From NCBI GenBank assembly GCA_016717595.1, contig JADKFE010000011.1, forward strand, positions 92,835 through 156,834: a DNA stretch of 64,000 nucleotides, given 5' to 3'. Under the pieces are notes generated by a model that searched no databases, was not told where the DNA came from, and worked only from the letters and a program-made list of their open reading frames with translations. Source of the stretch: Deltaproteobacteria bacterium (GTDB taxonomy: Bacteria; Myxococcota_A; UBA796; CAJQPC01). A program made the position numbers and the translations under genes. This document shows, piece by piece, positions 54,193-62,251 of this stretch; positions within the stretch are counted from its first letter, which is position 1, and every line of letters begins with the position of its first letter.

Positions 54193-55320
54193 ATGAGCGA
54201 CACGTCCACCTCCGAGGTCTTGCGCCTCCCCGCCGAGACCCGCTACGCCGAGGAGCTGGCCTTCTTGGCGGCCTTTGACGCTGGCCCACGCCCGTCCTCT
54301 TGGCGCCTCACCCCGCGGATGGTGCGCACCTTCGTCTTGGGCTCAACCCCCCAAGACAAGATGCCCCGGGACATCCCGCAGAAGTGGTTCGGCCCGGCGT
54401 CTATCGTCGAGCGCGCCATCGTCACCTTGGCCTCTGACCGCGGCCTGCTGCTCATCGGCGACCCGGGCACGGGCAAGAGCTGGCTGGCCGAGCTGCTCTC
54501 CGCCGCGGTGTGCTCCAACAGCACCTACGTCGTGCAGGGCACCGCGGGCACCACTGAAGACCAGATCAAGTACTCCTGGAACGTCGCGATGGTCATCGCC
54601 GCCGGGCAGTCCAAAGACTCGATGATCCCCTCGCCGATCATGACCGCCATGCAGCGCGGCGAGATGGGCCGGTTTGAGGAGCTCACCCGCTGCACCTCGG
54701 ACGTGCAGGACGCGCTGATCTCGATCCTGTCTGAGAAATACATCTCCATCCCCGAGCTCCGCGACGACAACACCGTCTTCGCCCGGCCCGGCTTCAACCT
54801 CATCGCCACGGCGAACAGCCGCGACCGCGGCGTGAACGACCTCTCCTCGGCCCTCAAGCGCCGCTTCAACTTCGTGCAGATCCCCATCGTGCAGTCCCGC
54901 GCCGCCGAGAAGAAGATTGTGCTCTTCCGCGTCAAGGATCTGCTCGCCCGCGCCGGGTTTGAGATCGACGTGCCGCCCTCGCTCCTCGACGTGCTGCTGC
55001 GCACCTTCGAGGATCTGCGCCAGGCCTCCGCCGCGTCCAACACCGACGATGGCCGCTTGGAGTCGTCTCTCTCTACCGCCGAGCAGATCGGCGTGCTGGA
55101 GGACGCGGTCTTGCACAGCCGCTTCTTCGGCGACGCCGTCGTGCGCCCGGAGCTTGTCGCGGCGTCTGTGGTGGGCACCCTCGTGCGCCGCATCCCTGAA
55201 GACGTGAGCGTGATGAACCGCTTCTGGCACAGCGTCGTCGATAAACACGCCAGCAAAGAGAAGGGTGACTGGGTCGGCTTCTTAGAGGGTGGCAAAGAGG
55301 CCCTCAAGCAGCTCGGGTGA
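54193..55320 (+). CDS. MoxR-type AAA+ ATPase (YehL-like)
   Basis: A 375-residue AAA+ ATPase. Walker A is G-D-P-G-T-G-K-S (residues 89-96). The motifs V-Q-G-T-A-G-T-T-E-D-Q-I, D-A-L-I-S-I-L-S-E-K and sensor-1 A-T-A-N-S-R-D-R-G-V-N-D, with the arginine finger region A-L-K-R-R-F, match the YehL branch of MoxR proteins. These ATPases act as chaperone-like remodelers of VWA-linked substrates. A hexamer using ATP is expected. It is fourth in the operon; the gene for the 985-residue partner starts one base after its stop. CGGAG precedes the ATG. Confidence 0.9.
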   Translation: MSDTSTSEVLRLPAETRYAEELAFLAAFDAGPRPSSWRLTPRMVRTFVLGSTPQDKMPRDIPQKWFGPASIVERAIVTLASDRGLLLIGDPGTGKSWLAELLSAAVCSNSTYVVQGTAGTTEDQIKYSWNVAMVIAAGQSKDSMIPSPIMTAMQRGEMGRFEELTRCTSDVQDALISILSEKYISIPELRDDNTVFARPGFNLIATANSRDRGVNDLSSALKRRFNFVQIPIVQSRAAEKKIVLFRVKDLLARAGFEIDVPPSLLDVLLRTFEDLRQASAASNTDDGRLESSLSTAEQIGVLEDAVLHSRFFGDAVVRPELVAASVVGTLVRRIPEDVSVMNRFWHSVVDKHASKEKGDWVGFLEGGKEALKQLG

Positions 55321-55321
55321 G

Positions 55322-58279
55322 ATGATGGCCCCCACCGTCCTTGAAGATGAGGCCTTCGCCGCGCTTCGGGCCCAGCTCCTCGGCGCCGCCGCCGATCTGG
55401 CCCCCGACGCCAAACATTTGGCCGACCTGCTCGCCGGGCTCTCCGACGACGTCGCCCGGGTGCTGCAAGAGCCCCTGCAGATCTTCCCCGTCGCCCACCA
55501 CAGCCCGGCTTGTGCGGTTCAGCTCGTTCGTCGGCTGCAGCGCACGGCCCCCAAGGTGATCTTCATCGAGGCCTGCGAAGACCTCCAGGCGCTGCTGCCT
55601 GAGCTGGCCTCGTGTGTGCCGCCCGTGGCGATGCAGGCCTTCGCCGGGGAGAGCCCGGCCTTCCCGCCGCGCTGGCTGCCGCTCTCGTTGGTGATGCCGA
55701 TGACGCCGTTCTCCGCGGAGTACCAGGCGATCTGTTACGGCCTCGCCAACCCGGACGTTGAGCTGGTCTTTGTGGACCGCTCCTCAGACCACGTCTTTCA
55801 GTGGTTGCCCCAACAAGAGGCCACGCCGACGGCGCCCGGCGGCCCGTCCGACGACGACGAGAACGCGCGGCTGCACGGCGGCGCCTTGGGGGTTGAGCTG
55901 GGCTCGCTTGTGCCCACCTTCCCGGTGTTCTTAGAGAGCCTCTTGGAGCACAGCCGGGCCTCGACCTTCTCTGAGTGGTGGAGCGTGTACGTCGATGAGC
56001 CGACCATCGGCGCCGACTACAACACCTGGCGGCAGGTGATGGTGCTCGTGGGCGCGCTCATTCGCCGCTTGGGCAGCCGCGCCGAGCTTGTCGAGAGCGA
56101 CCGCCTGCGTGAGCGCTTCATGTGGACCCGCATGAAGGACCACCTCGTCGCGAAGGGCATCCAGCCCAAAGACGCGATGTACATCTGCGGCGCCGCCCAC
56201 GCCGCCTCCGACGTGCCCGAGTGGGGCACCACCAAGCTCGGCCAGCCCGACGACCCCCGCTGGAACATCCCCGCCCGCACGGTGACGCCGTGGCAGTACG
56301 GCTTCATCCCCTCGTCGTACTCGGCCATCGAGCGCCAGTTTGGCCTGGCCCGCGGCAGCATCTCCGTCGCCGAGCAGAGCTGGGAGAAGGCGCTCAAGGC
56401 GCTCAACCTCAAGGCGATGCCGCTGCCCAAGGCCGCGAAGGCCGCCAAAGGGGAGGTGGTGGAGGGCGCCGAGACCGAGGCGCCCAAACCCAAGACCAAG
56501 ACGAAGAAGGCCGCCGCGCCGCTGCCTGAAGAGATCGCCAGCGTCGGGGGCGCGTCGGGCGTGCTGTCTCGCCCGCCGAGCCTGCAGGCTGAAGACCACG
56601 AGCAGCTCCTCCAGTGGTGCACCGGCGTGGTCGCGAAGGCCCGCGAGAACCACTACATGGCGTCCACCGCCGACGCCATCGCGATCTACCAGACCTCGCT
56701 GCTGCTCGCGCGTATGCGCGGCCGCCTACACCCCAGCCCCTTCGACTTCGCCGACGCCGCCGAGACCTGCCTCGACAAGGGCGATCCGACGATGCGCCGC
56801 AGCGTGCGCCATCTGTGCGGCATGATCATGGGCGGCGACCGCGTAGGCAAGGTGGGCTACACCACCCTGCCGCCGCTGGTTCGTGACGTCTACGATCGTT
56901 TGGCGACTGTGGGGGTCATCCCCGGCAAGTCCACGGTCACCCGGGCCCTGATGGACCTGCGCAAAGAAGGCCCCCGGCTGTTGCCCGTCTCCGATCTGCT
57001 CTGGCGGCTGCGGGCGCTTCTGCCGTCCAGCGACGCCGTGCGCCCGGTCATGGGTGAGCGCCGCCTGGGCGTGCCGCGGGTGCAAGAGAGCTGGGACATC
57101 AAGCTCCACGGCCCCGCCCTGCGGGATCTCATCGAGCTGGCGTATGAAGGTGTCACCATCGAGCAGGTCTTGGAGCGCCGCCTCCGAGACAAAGCCTTCG
57201 CCCCGAACGCCACGGCGGCGACGGTGTTGGGCCTCGCTGAAGACGCGCTGTTGTACGCCGAGCGGGATCGGCTCTCTGAAGAGCTCGGTGAGCGCGCGGT
57301 GGAGCTTTTGCGCCTGGAGCTGAGCGCGGCGAACGCGAGAGAGCTGTTTGAGCGTGTGCGCCGCCTCGTTCACCACCTGCGCGCCCGGCCCGAGGGCCTG
57401 CCCCATTGGCTCGGGGACTTCGTCGCCACGGGCTACCAACACTACGCCTCGCTGCTCCCCCAGAGCTTCGCCGACCGCGGCACGAGCCCCGAGCAGCTCG
57501 CGGGCATGTTGGCCTTCGTGTTCTCTCTGGAGAGCCTCGCGCTCTCTCTGGGCTGTCAGCGCAGCCAGGTGATCATCGCCGTGCGCCAGGCCGCCCCGCT
57601 CACCACGGATCCCGGCAAGCTCGGGCTCTTGTGGGCGGCGGAGTGGACGCTGGAGCTCAAGCGCGGCGACGAGGTGCGCGCCGAGTTCAACGCGCTCATG
57701 GACAACCCCATGAGCCTCTCGGCCTTGCCCGGCGCCTTGGGCAGCCTGCTCTTGGCGTTGAGCTTCACGCCGCTCGTCTCGGCCTTGGCCGCGGAGCTTT
57801 TAAGCCGCGCGTTCATGGAGCTGCCTGAGTCCCTGCTCTTGCCGTGGCTGCCGGGCTTGCTCGACTCCTTACGCCCGGTGGCGGGGACGATCCTCCCGGC
57901 CTTGATGCGGGAGGTGGTGCAGTCCACGCCGAGAAGCCTACGCGAGCTAGACGCCTGGACGCCCCCCTGGGAGGCCCCACGCCCGGCGGCGGCCACGGCC
58001 ACGGCGCCAAAGAGCACAAAGAAGGCGGACGAGCGCAGCCCCGAGGAGCGGGCGACCAACGCCTTGCTCCGCGCGGCGCCAGCGTCGGTCGAGGCCTGGG
58101 CGGCGGCCCTGGGCCTGGCGCCGGGCTGGGCGGCGCCGCCCGCTGAAGGGGGCGAAGAGGCGCAGAGCGATGACGCGGAGGCGCCGATCGGCGACGATCC
58201 CAACACCGCCGCGATCCAGTCCCTGCTCACGGCGTATCCGGTGCCGGTCTCGGCCTGGGCGGCGCGGCTCGGCTCCTGA
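55322..58279 (+). CDS. Large DUF5682-like protein of MoxR operon (YehM-like)
   Basis: A 985-residue cytoplasmic protein and the last of the operon. The N-terminal domain carries F-P-V-A-H-H-S-P-A-C-A near residue 58 and I-F-I-E-A-C-E-D near 80. This resembles the conserved HH-S-P and E/D motifs of DUF5682 (E. coli YehM). The middle is charged with a Lys/Pro-rich linker (about 375-400), followed by helical repeats and an Ala-rich C-terminus. The two adjacent His and the acidic residues suggest an uncharacterised enzymatic or metal site. The ATG at 55322 follows the MoxR stop by one base, so translation is coupled. Confidence 0.75.
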   Translation: MMAPTVLEDEAFAALRAQLLGAAADLAPDAKHLADLLAGLSDDVARVLQEPLQIFPVAHHSPACAVQLVRRLQRTAPKVIFIEACEDLQALLPELASCVPPVAMQAFAGESPAFPPRWLPLSLVMPMTPFSAEYQAICYGLANPDVELVFVDRSSDHVFQWLPQQEATPTAPGGPSDDDENARLHGGALGVELGSLVPTFPVFLESLLEHSRASTFSEWWSVYVDEPTIGADYNTWRQVMVLVGALIRRLGSRAELVESDRLRERFMWTRMKDHLVAKGIQPKDAMYICGAAHAASDVPEWGTTKLGQPDDPRWNIPARTVTPWQYGFIPSSYSAIERQFGLARGSISVAEQSWEKALKALNLKAMPLPKAAKAAKGEVVEGAETEAPKPKTKTKKAAAPLPEEIASVGGASGVLSRPPSLQAEDHEQLLQWCTGVVAKARENHYMASTADAIAIYQTSLLLARMRGRLHPSPFDFADAAETCLDKGDPTMRRSVRHLCGMIMGGDRVGKVGYTTLPPLVRDVYDRLATVGVIPGKSTVTRALMDLRKEGPRLLPVSDLLWRLRALLPSSDAVRPVMGERRLGVPRVQESWDIKLHGPALRDLIELAYEGVTIEQVLERRLRDKAFAPNATAATVLGLAEDALLYAERDRLSEELGERAVELLRLELSAANARELFERVRRLVHHLRARPEGLPHWLGDFVATGYQHYASLLPQSFADRGTSPEQLAGMLAFVFSLESLALSLGCQRSQVIIAVRQAAPLTTDPGKLGLLWAAEWTLELKRGDEVRAEFNALMDNPMSLSALPGALGSLLLALSFTPLVSALAAELLSRAFMELPESLLLPWLPGLLDSLRPVAGTILPALMREVVQSTPRSLRELDAWTPPWEAPRPAAATATAPKSTKKADERSPEERATNALLRAAPASVEAWAAALGLAPGWAAPPAEGGEEAQSDDAEAPIGDDPNTAAIQSLLTAYPVPVSAWAARLGS

Positions 58280-58299
58280 GCGTCCCGCGGCTCGGCGGC

Positions 58300-58836
58300 T
58301 CAGCCCTTCGTGGCCTGGGCCGCCGCCGCGAGCACCTCGTCCAAGGGCGGGTGGTCCCCCGCGGCCTCGCTGACGTAGCGGTACACGATCCCGCCGCCTC
58401 TACGCATCACGAACACGCCGCCTTGTTGGGTGGCGTCTCCTTGGGTGCGGCCCTGGCGAAAGCCCCGCTTGAGGGCGTCGACCGAGGCCGTGAGCGTCTT
58501 GCGGGAGAAGGCCGTGCGCCAGCCCCGGCGCAAGGCCATCGCCTCATACACCTTCAGCGAGGGGTCGGTGTACAGCGGCAGGGTGACGTGGAACTGATCG
58601 AGGAAGGCCTGGGCGAAGTGGGGCGCGCCGTTGCCGATGACGACGAGCTGCACCCCCAACGCACGAAACCGATCCGCGTTCTCCATGAGGTGAGCGACCT
58701 GCTCACGACAGAAGATTCAGCCAAAGTGGCGGACAAACACCAGCACCACAGGCGAGGACGCCCACAGGCTCGGCAGCGGCACGGCCTCTCCGGCGGGGGT
58801 GAGCACGGTGAGCTGGGCGAGAGGATCAGCGGCCAC
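58300..58836 (-). CDS. Peroxiredoxin-like selenoprotein with in-frame UGA
   Basis: A 178-residue thioredoxin-fold protein of the AhpC/TSA (peroxiredoxin-like 2) type, likely to reduce peroxides or disulfides. Codon 40 is a TGA (58717-58719, minus strand) within R-H-F-G-U-I-F-C-R-E, where relatives have a redox-active Cys or selenocysteine in the same CxxC/UxxC position. Frame and similarity continue straight through to V-A-H-L-M-E-N and the rest of the domain. A SECIS-like hairpin follows the TGA. The GTG at 58836 has GGAG six bases upstream and lies 18 bases after the GST gene. Annotation tools would truncate this gene at the internal ATG near 58686. Confidence 0.85.
58690..58719 (-). promoter_or_regulatory. 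Bacterial SECIS-like hairpin after the UGA codon
   Basis: Read on the minus strand, the TGA (58719-58717) is followed by ten bases and then GTGAGC-AGGTC-GCTCAC (58706-58690), a perfect 6-bp stem with loop AGGTC. Loop sequence and distance (16 bases from UGA) match the E. coli fdhF SECIS element, whose AGGUCU loop starts about 17 bases after UGA and binds SelB. Confidence 0.8.
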
Positions 58837-58854
58837 GGTGAGCTCCGAGCGGTT

Positions 58855-59547
58855 CTAAGGTTGGGGGTCTACAGGGCGCTTGAACAGCACGGCCTTGGCC
58901 TGCTCGTCCATCGTCTGCGTCACCTGGTCTTTGCCAACGGCCTGCCCACGTTGCACCGCCGGGCGCGCGCCGACGGCGCGGAACCAGCGGTTGAGGTGGG
59001 GGAAGTCCTCTAAGGCTTGGCCCTGGCGTTTGTAGGGGAGGATCCACGGCCAGGCGGCGATGTCCGCGATGGAGTAGTCCCCGGCGATGTACTCGCGGTC
59101 GGCCAGGCGGCGGTTCAGCACGCCGTAGAGCCGGGCGGCCTCACGGGTGTAACGCTCAATGGCGTAGGGGATCTGCTCCGGGGCGTACTGGCGGAAGTGG
59201 TGCGCCTGGCCGAGCATCGGGCCGAGGCCGCCCATCTGCCACATCAACCACTGGTTCACCTCGACGCGGCCGCGCAGGTCCGTGGGCATCAGGCGCCCGG
59301 TCTTCTCGGCGAGGTAGAGCAGAATCGCGCCGGACTCAAAGATCGAGAGCGCCGGGCCGCCGTCGGCGGGGCTGTGGTCGGTGATCGCCGGGATGCGGTT
59401 GTTGGGGCTCAGGGCCAAAAACGCCGGCTCAAACTGCTCACCGCGCCCGATGTTCACCGAATGAACGGCGTAGGGCAGCGCCAGCTCCTCCAGCGCGATG
59501 CTGATCTTCCATCCGTTCGGGGTCGGCCAGTAGAAGAGATCGATCAT
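58855..59547 (-). CDS. Glutathione S-transferase (YfcG/YghU-type)
   Basis: A 230-residue GST of the YfcG-like disulfide-bond reductase group. The N-terminal thioredoxin-like domain has F-Y-W-P-T-P-N-G-W-K (catalytic region) and I-F-E-S-G-A-I-L-L-Y-L, the glutathione-binding motif. The C-terminal domain is helical (Y-S-I-A-D-I-A-A-W-P). The ATG at 59547 has GGAGG five bases upstream. It precedes the selenoprotein gene by 18 bases on the same strand, suggesting a thiol/peroxide-redox pair in one operon. The substrate is not known. Confidence 0.85.
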   Translation of the reverse strand: MIDLFYWPTPNGWKISIALEELALPYAVHSVNIGRGEQFEPAFLALSPNNRIPAITDHSPADGGPALSIFESGAILLYLAEKTGRLMPTDLRGRVEVNQWLMWQMGGLGPMLGQAHHFRQYAPEQIPYAIERYTREAARLYGVLNRRLADREYIAGDYSIADIAAWPWILPYKRQGQALEDFPHLNRWFRAVGARPAVQRGQAVGKDQVTQTMDEQAKAVLFKRPVDPQP

Positions 59548-59718
59548 GGTGCCTCCGGCGCGGTCCGCGCGCGTCAGGAAGCTAACCACGGGGCCGTCGG
59601 GCGGGCGTTCTCACACAGCGATCTGTGCCAGCCGACACCGCGCGCCGCCGAAAGAGGCGGTTTCATGGTTAGGCCCATTTTTTGCATGCCCATTGCACAC
59701 CCCCATGACGGAGCCCCG

Positions 59719-61207
59719 ATGCGCCCGAGTGATCTCGCGCGCCGGCTCGCCGAGGCCCCCTCCACGGACCTTGGCCTAAGCCGCGCCCTGTCGCCCAGCC
59801 AGGATGACTCCACCGACGAGGAGGCGCTGCCTCCCGACGACGAGACCCAACAGCCCGTGCGGTTCTGCACCGGGACGGCCTGCACCTTCGCCGGTGGGCT
59901 CAAGCTGCGGGACCGCCTCGCCGGGATCGCCGGTGCGTCGCCTGTGCGCTGCCTCGGCACCTGCCACGACGCCCCCGCCGCCCAGCGTGGCAACGAGGTC
60001 TTCGGCGGCGTGAACCGCCTGCCCGTGGAGCTTTGGAGCGGCGAGCTCTCGGCGTCCCTCTTGTTGGGCGCGAGCGCCAAGCGGGTCCCTCGGGTGAGCC
60101 TCGTCAAGCCCGCCGCGCTCTTGCGCCGGGTGCTCGACGGCCAGGCCACCCCCAACGCGGCGATGTACGAGCTGCCGTCCGGCGAAGAGATCCTGCGCCG
60201 AGTGGAGGCCCTGGGGCTTCACGAGCCCGGCCGCCCCGATCGAGCCCTCACCGCGCGCTGGCGTGAGGCCCGGGCCACCCCCGCCGAGCGCCGTTTTGTC
60301 GTCGCCCGCGGGAGACGAAGGAGAGCCCGGCTCGTTCTTGGACCGTGTGGTCACCGAGGACGACCCCCACGCCGTGCTCGCGGGCCTACACGCCGCCGCC
60401 CGCGCCGCCGACGCCCGCGAGGCGATCATCTACCTCCGGGCCGAGTATGTCGGCGCCCACCGCGCCATGGAGCGCGCCATCCACGAGGCCCACGCCGCCG
60501 GGTGGCTGGGCGACGATCTTCACGTTGAGCTGGTCATCGGCCAAGGCCCGTACATCTGCGGTGAGGAGGCCTCGCTGCTGCGCGCCATCGAGCGCGGCCG
60601 CCCCCACGCCCGGCCCCTCGCGCCCTTCCCCGTCCACCGGGGCCTCTGGGGCTGCCCCACCGTCGTTCACAGCGTCGAGTCGCTGTTGACGCTGAACACC
60701 ACGCTCACCACCGGGCGCGGCCAAGATCGCCGCCTCATCTGCGTCTCTGGCGCGGTGAGAGAGCCCGGCGTGGTCGAGGCGCTTCACGGGATGACCGCCG
60801 GTCAGATCATCGACGAGGGCGCGGGCGGCCTCAAGGACGGCGTGCGTATGGTGCTCGTCGGCGGCCCCCGCGGCCGTGTGCTCAACGCCGATGAGCTCGA
60901 CCTGCCGCTGGACCCCGAGCACGTCCCGGGCATGGGCTACGGCAGCCTCATGGTGCTCAGCGAGGACGTCACCCCCCGCGCCTTGGCCGAGCACCTGTTT
61001 CAGTTCACCGCGGCCGAGTCCTGCGGCGCCTGCACCGCCTGCCGTGTGGGCGCCTCGCTCATGCCCAAGATGGTCGACAGCGAGGCCCTGACCACCCTGA
61101 TGGAGCACATGTCCTCCGCCGCCCGCTGCGGCTTTGGCCGAGAGACCCCACGCCCCGTCCTCGATCTGCTGCGGCTCTACCCCGGCGAGCTCTTCCCCCA
61201 CAAGTGA
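59719..61207 (+). CDS. NuoE/NuoF-like fusion (NAD(P)H dehydrogenase-type flavoprotein), frameshifted
   Basis: An N-terminal [2Fe-2S] thioredoxin-like domain with C50-x4-C55 and C78-x3-C82 is fused to a NuoF-like part with G-D-E-G-E-P-G-S-F and the [4Fe-4S] motif E-S-C-G-A-C-T-A-C plus a later Cys, ending at 61207. Such proteins (for example HoxF/FdsB) pass electrons to or from NAD. The frame breaks at the GGG 60310-60312, where one extra G is present. The usual N-terminal Gly-rich loop G-R-G-G-A-G-F-P-T-G is not recognisable; the region reads G-R-P-D-R-A-L-T-A-R-W. This may change cofactor binding. GGAG precedes the ATG at 59719. Confidence 0.75.
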
Positions 61208-61291
61208 GGCCCCAACGGGACCGCCCCCGTTGACATTCCCGCCCGTCGCGGCGAAGTTGTGCCCACACGGCACGCGCCGGGGAGCCTACGG

Positions 61292-62245
61292 ATGAGCGAC
61301 GCCCACGATCACGGTCACGCCCACGGGCACGGCCACGGCCACGCCCACTTCACCGGCGGCGGTGACGCCCGGCGCGCCCTGAAGATCACCCTGGCCTTAA
61401 ACGCCGCGTTCTTGGTGATTGAGGTGGGCCTGGGCCTGTGGAGCGGCTCCTTGGCGCTCCTCGCCGACGCGGCGCACATGGTGAGCGACGTCGGCGCCAT
61501 CGCCTTGGCCTGGGGCGCGGCGGAGCTGGCCTTACGCCCCGCGAGCCCCGATCGCAGCTACGGCTGGCGCCGGGCCGAGACCTTAGGCGCCTTCATCAAC
61601 GGCATCGCGCTCCTCTTCGCCGCGGGCTTCATCACCAAGGAGGCCATCGAGCGCCTAACCCTCGGCGCCGTGGACGTGCTGCCCGGCCCGGTGATCGCCG
61701 CGGGGTTCGTGGGCCTGATCATCAACCTCGGCAGCGCCTGGGCGCTCTCCCGGGCCGATGGCGACAACCTCAACATCCGTGGGGCCTTGGCCCACATGCT
61801 CGCCGACGCCTTGGGCTCGGCGGGGGCCATCGCCGCGGGCGTGGCGGTGTGGTTTGGGTACCCCGGCGCCGACCCGCTGATCAGCCTGTTCATCGTCTTG
61901 ATCGTGCTGCGCAGCACCTGGCACCTCTTGGCCGAGGCCAGCGCGGTGCTGCTCCAGTTCGCGCCCCCCGGCGTGAGCGCTGAAGAGGTCAAGCTCACCC
62001 TTCAAGACGTGCCGGGCTTAGACACCGTGCACGACCTGCACGTCTGGACCTTGGACGGGCGCACCGTCGTGCTCTCCGCCCATCTGGTCGCCGCGCCCGG
62101 CGCCAACGCCGCCAGCGTGCGCCGCGCCGTGGAGGCCCGGCTCATCGCCCGCTATGGCGCCGTACACTCCACCTTGCAGCTTGAGGGCGGCGACGACGCC
62201 TGCGCCGCGCCGCACTGCCCGCTCACCAGCGGCCGCCGAACCTAA
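61292..62245 (+). CDS. Cation diffusion facilitator (zinc/cobalt efflux)
   Basis: A 317-residue inner-membrane transporter with an N-terminal His-rich loop (H-D-H-G-H-A-H-G-H-G-H-G-H-A-H). Six transmembrane helices follow, with the metal-binding A-D-A-A-H-M-V-S-D and L-A-H-M-L-A-D pairs in helices 2 and 5, and a cytoplasmic metallochaperone-like C-terminus. It exports Zn2+ or similar ions by proton antiport. GGGGAG seven bases before the ATG at 61292 supports the start. Its stop is 6 bases from the convergent His-tailed permease gene. The two may serve related metal homeostasis. Confidence 0.9.
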   Translation: MSDAHDHGHAHGHGHGHAHFTGGGDARRALKITLALNAAFLVIEVGLGLWSGSLALLADAAHMVSDVGAIALAWGAAELALRPASPDRSYGWRRAETLGAFINGIALLFAAGFITKEAIERLTLGAVDVLPGPVIAAGFVGLIINLGSAWALSRADGDNLNIRGALAHMLADALGSAGAIAAGVAVWFGYPGADPLISLFIVLIVLRSTWHLLAEASAVLLQFAPPGVSAEEVKLTLQDVPGLDTVHDLHVWTLDGRTVVLSAHLVAAPGANAASVRRAVEARLIARYGAVHSTLQLEGGDDACAAPHCPLTSGRRT

Positions 62246-62251
62246 GCCGGC

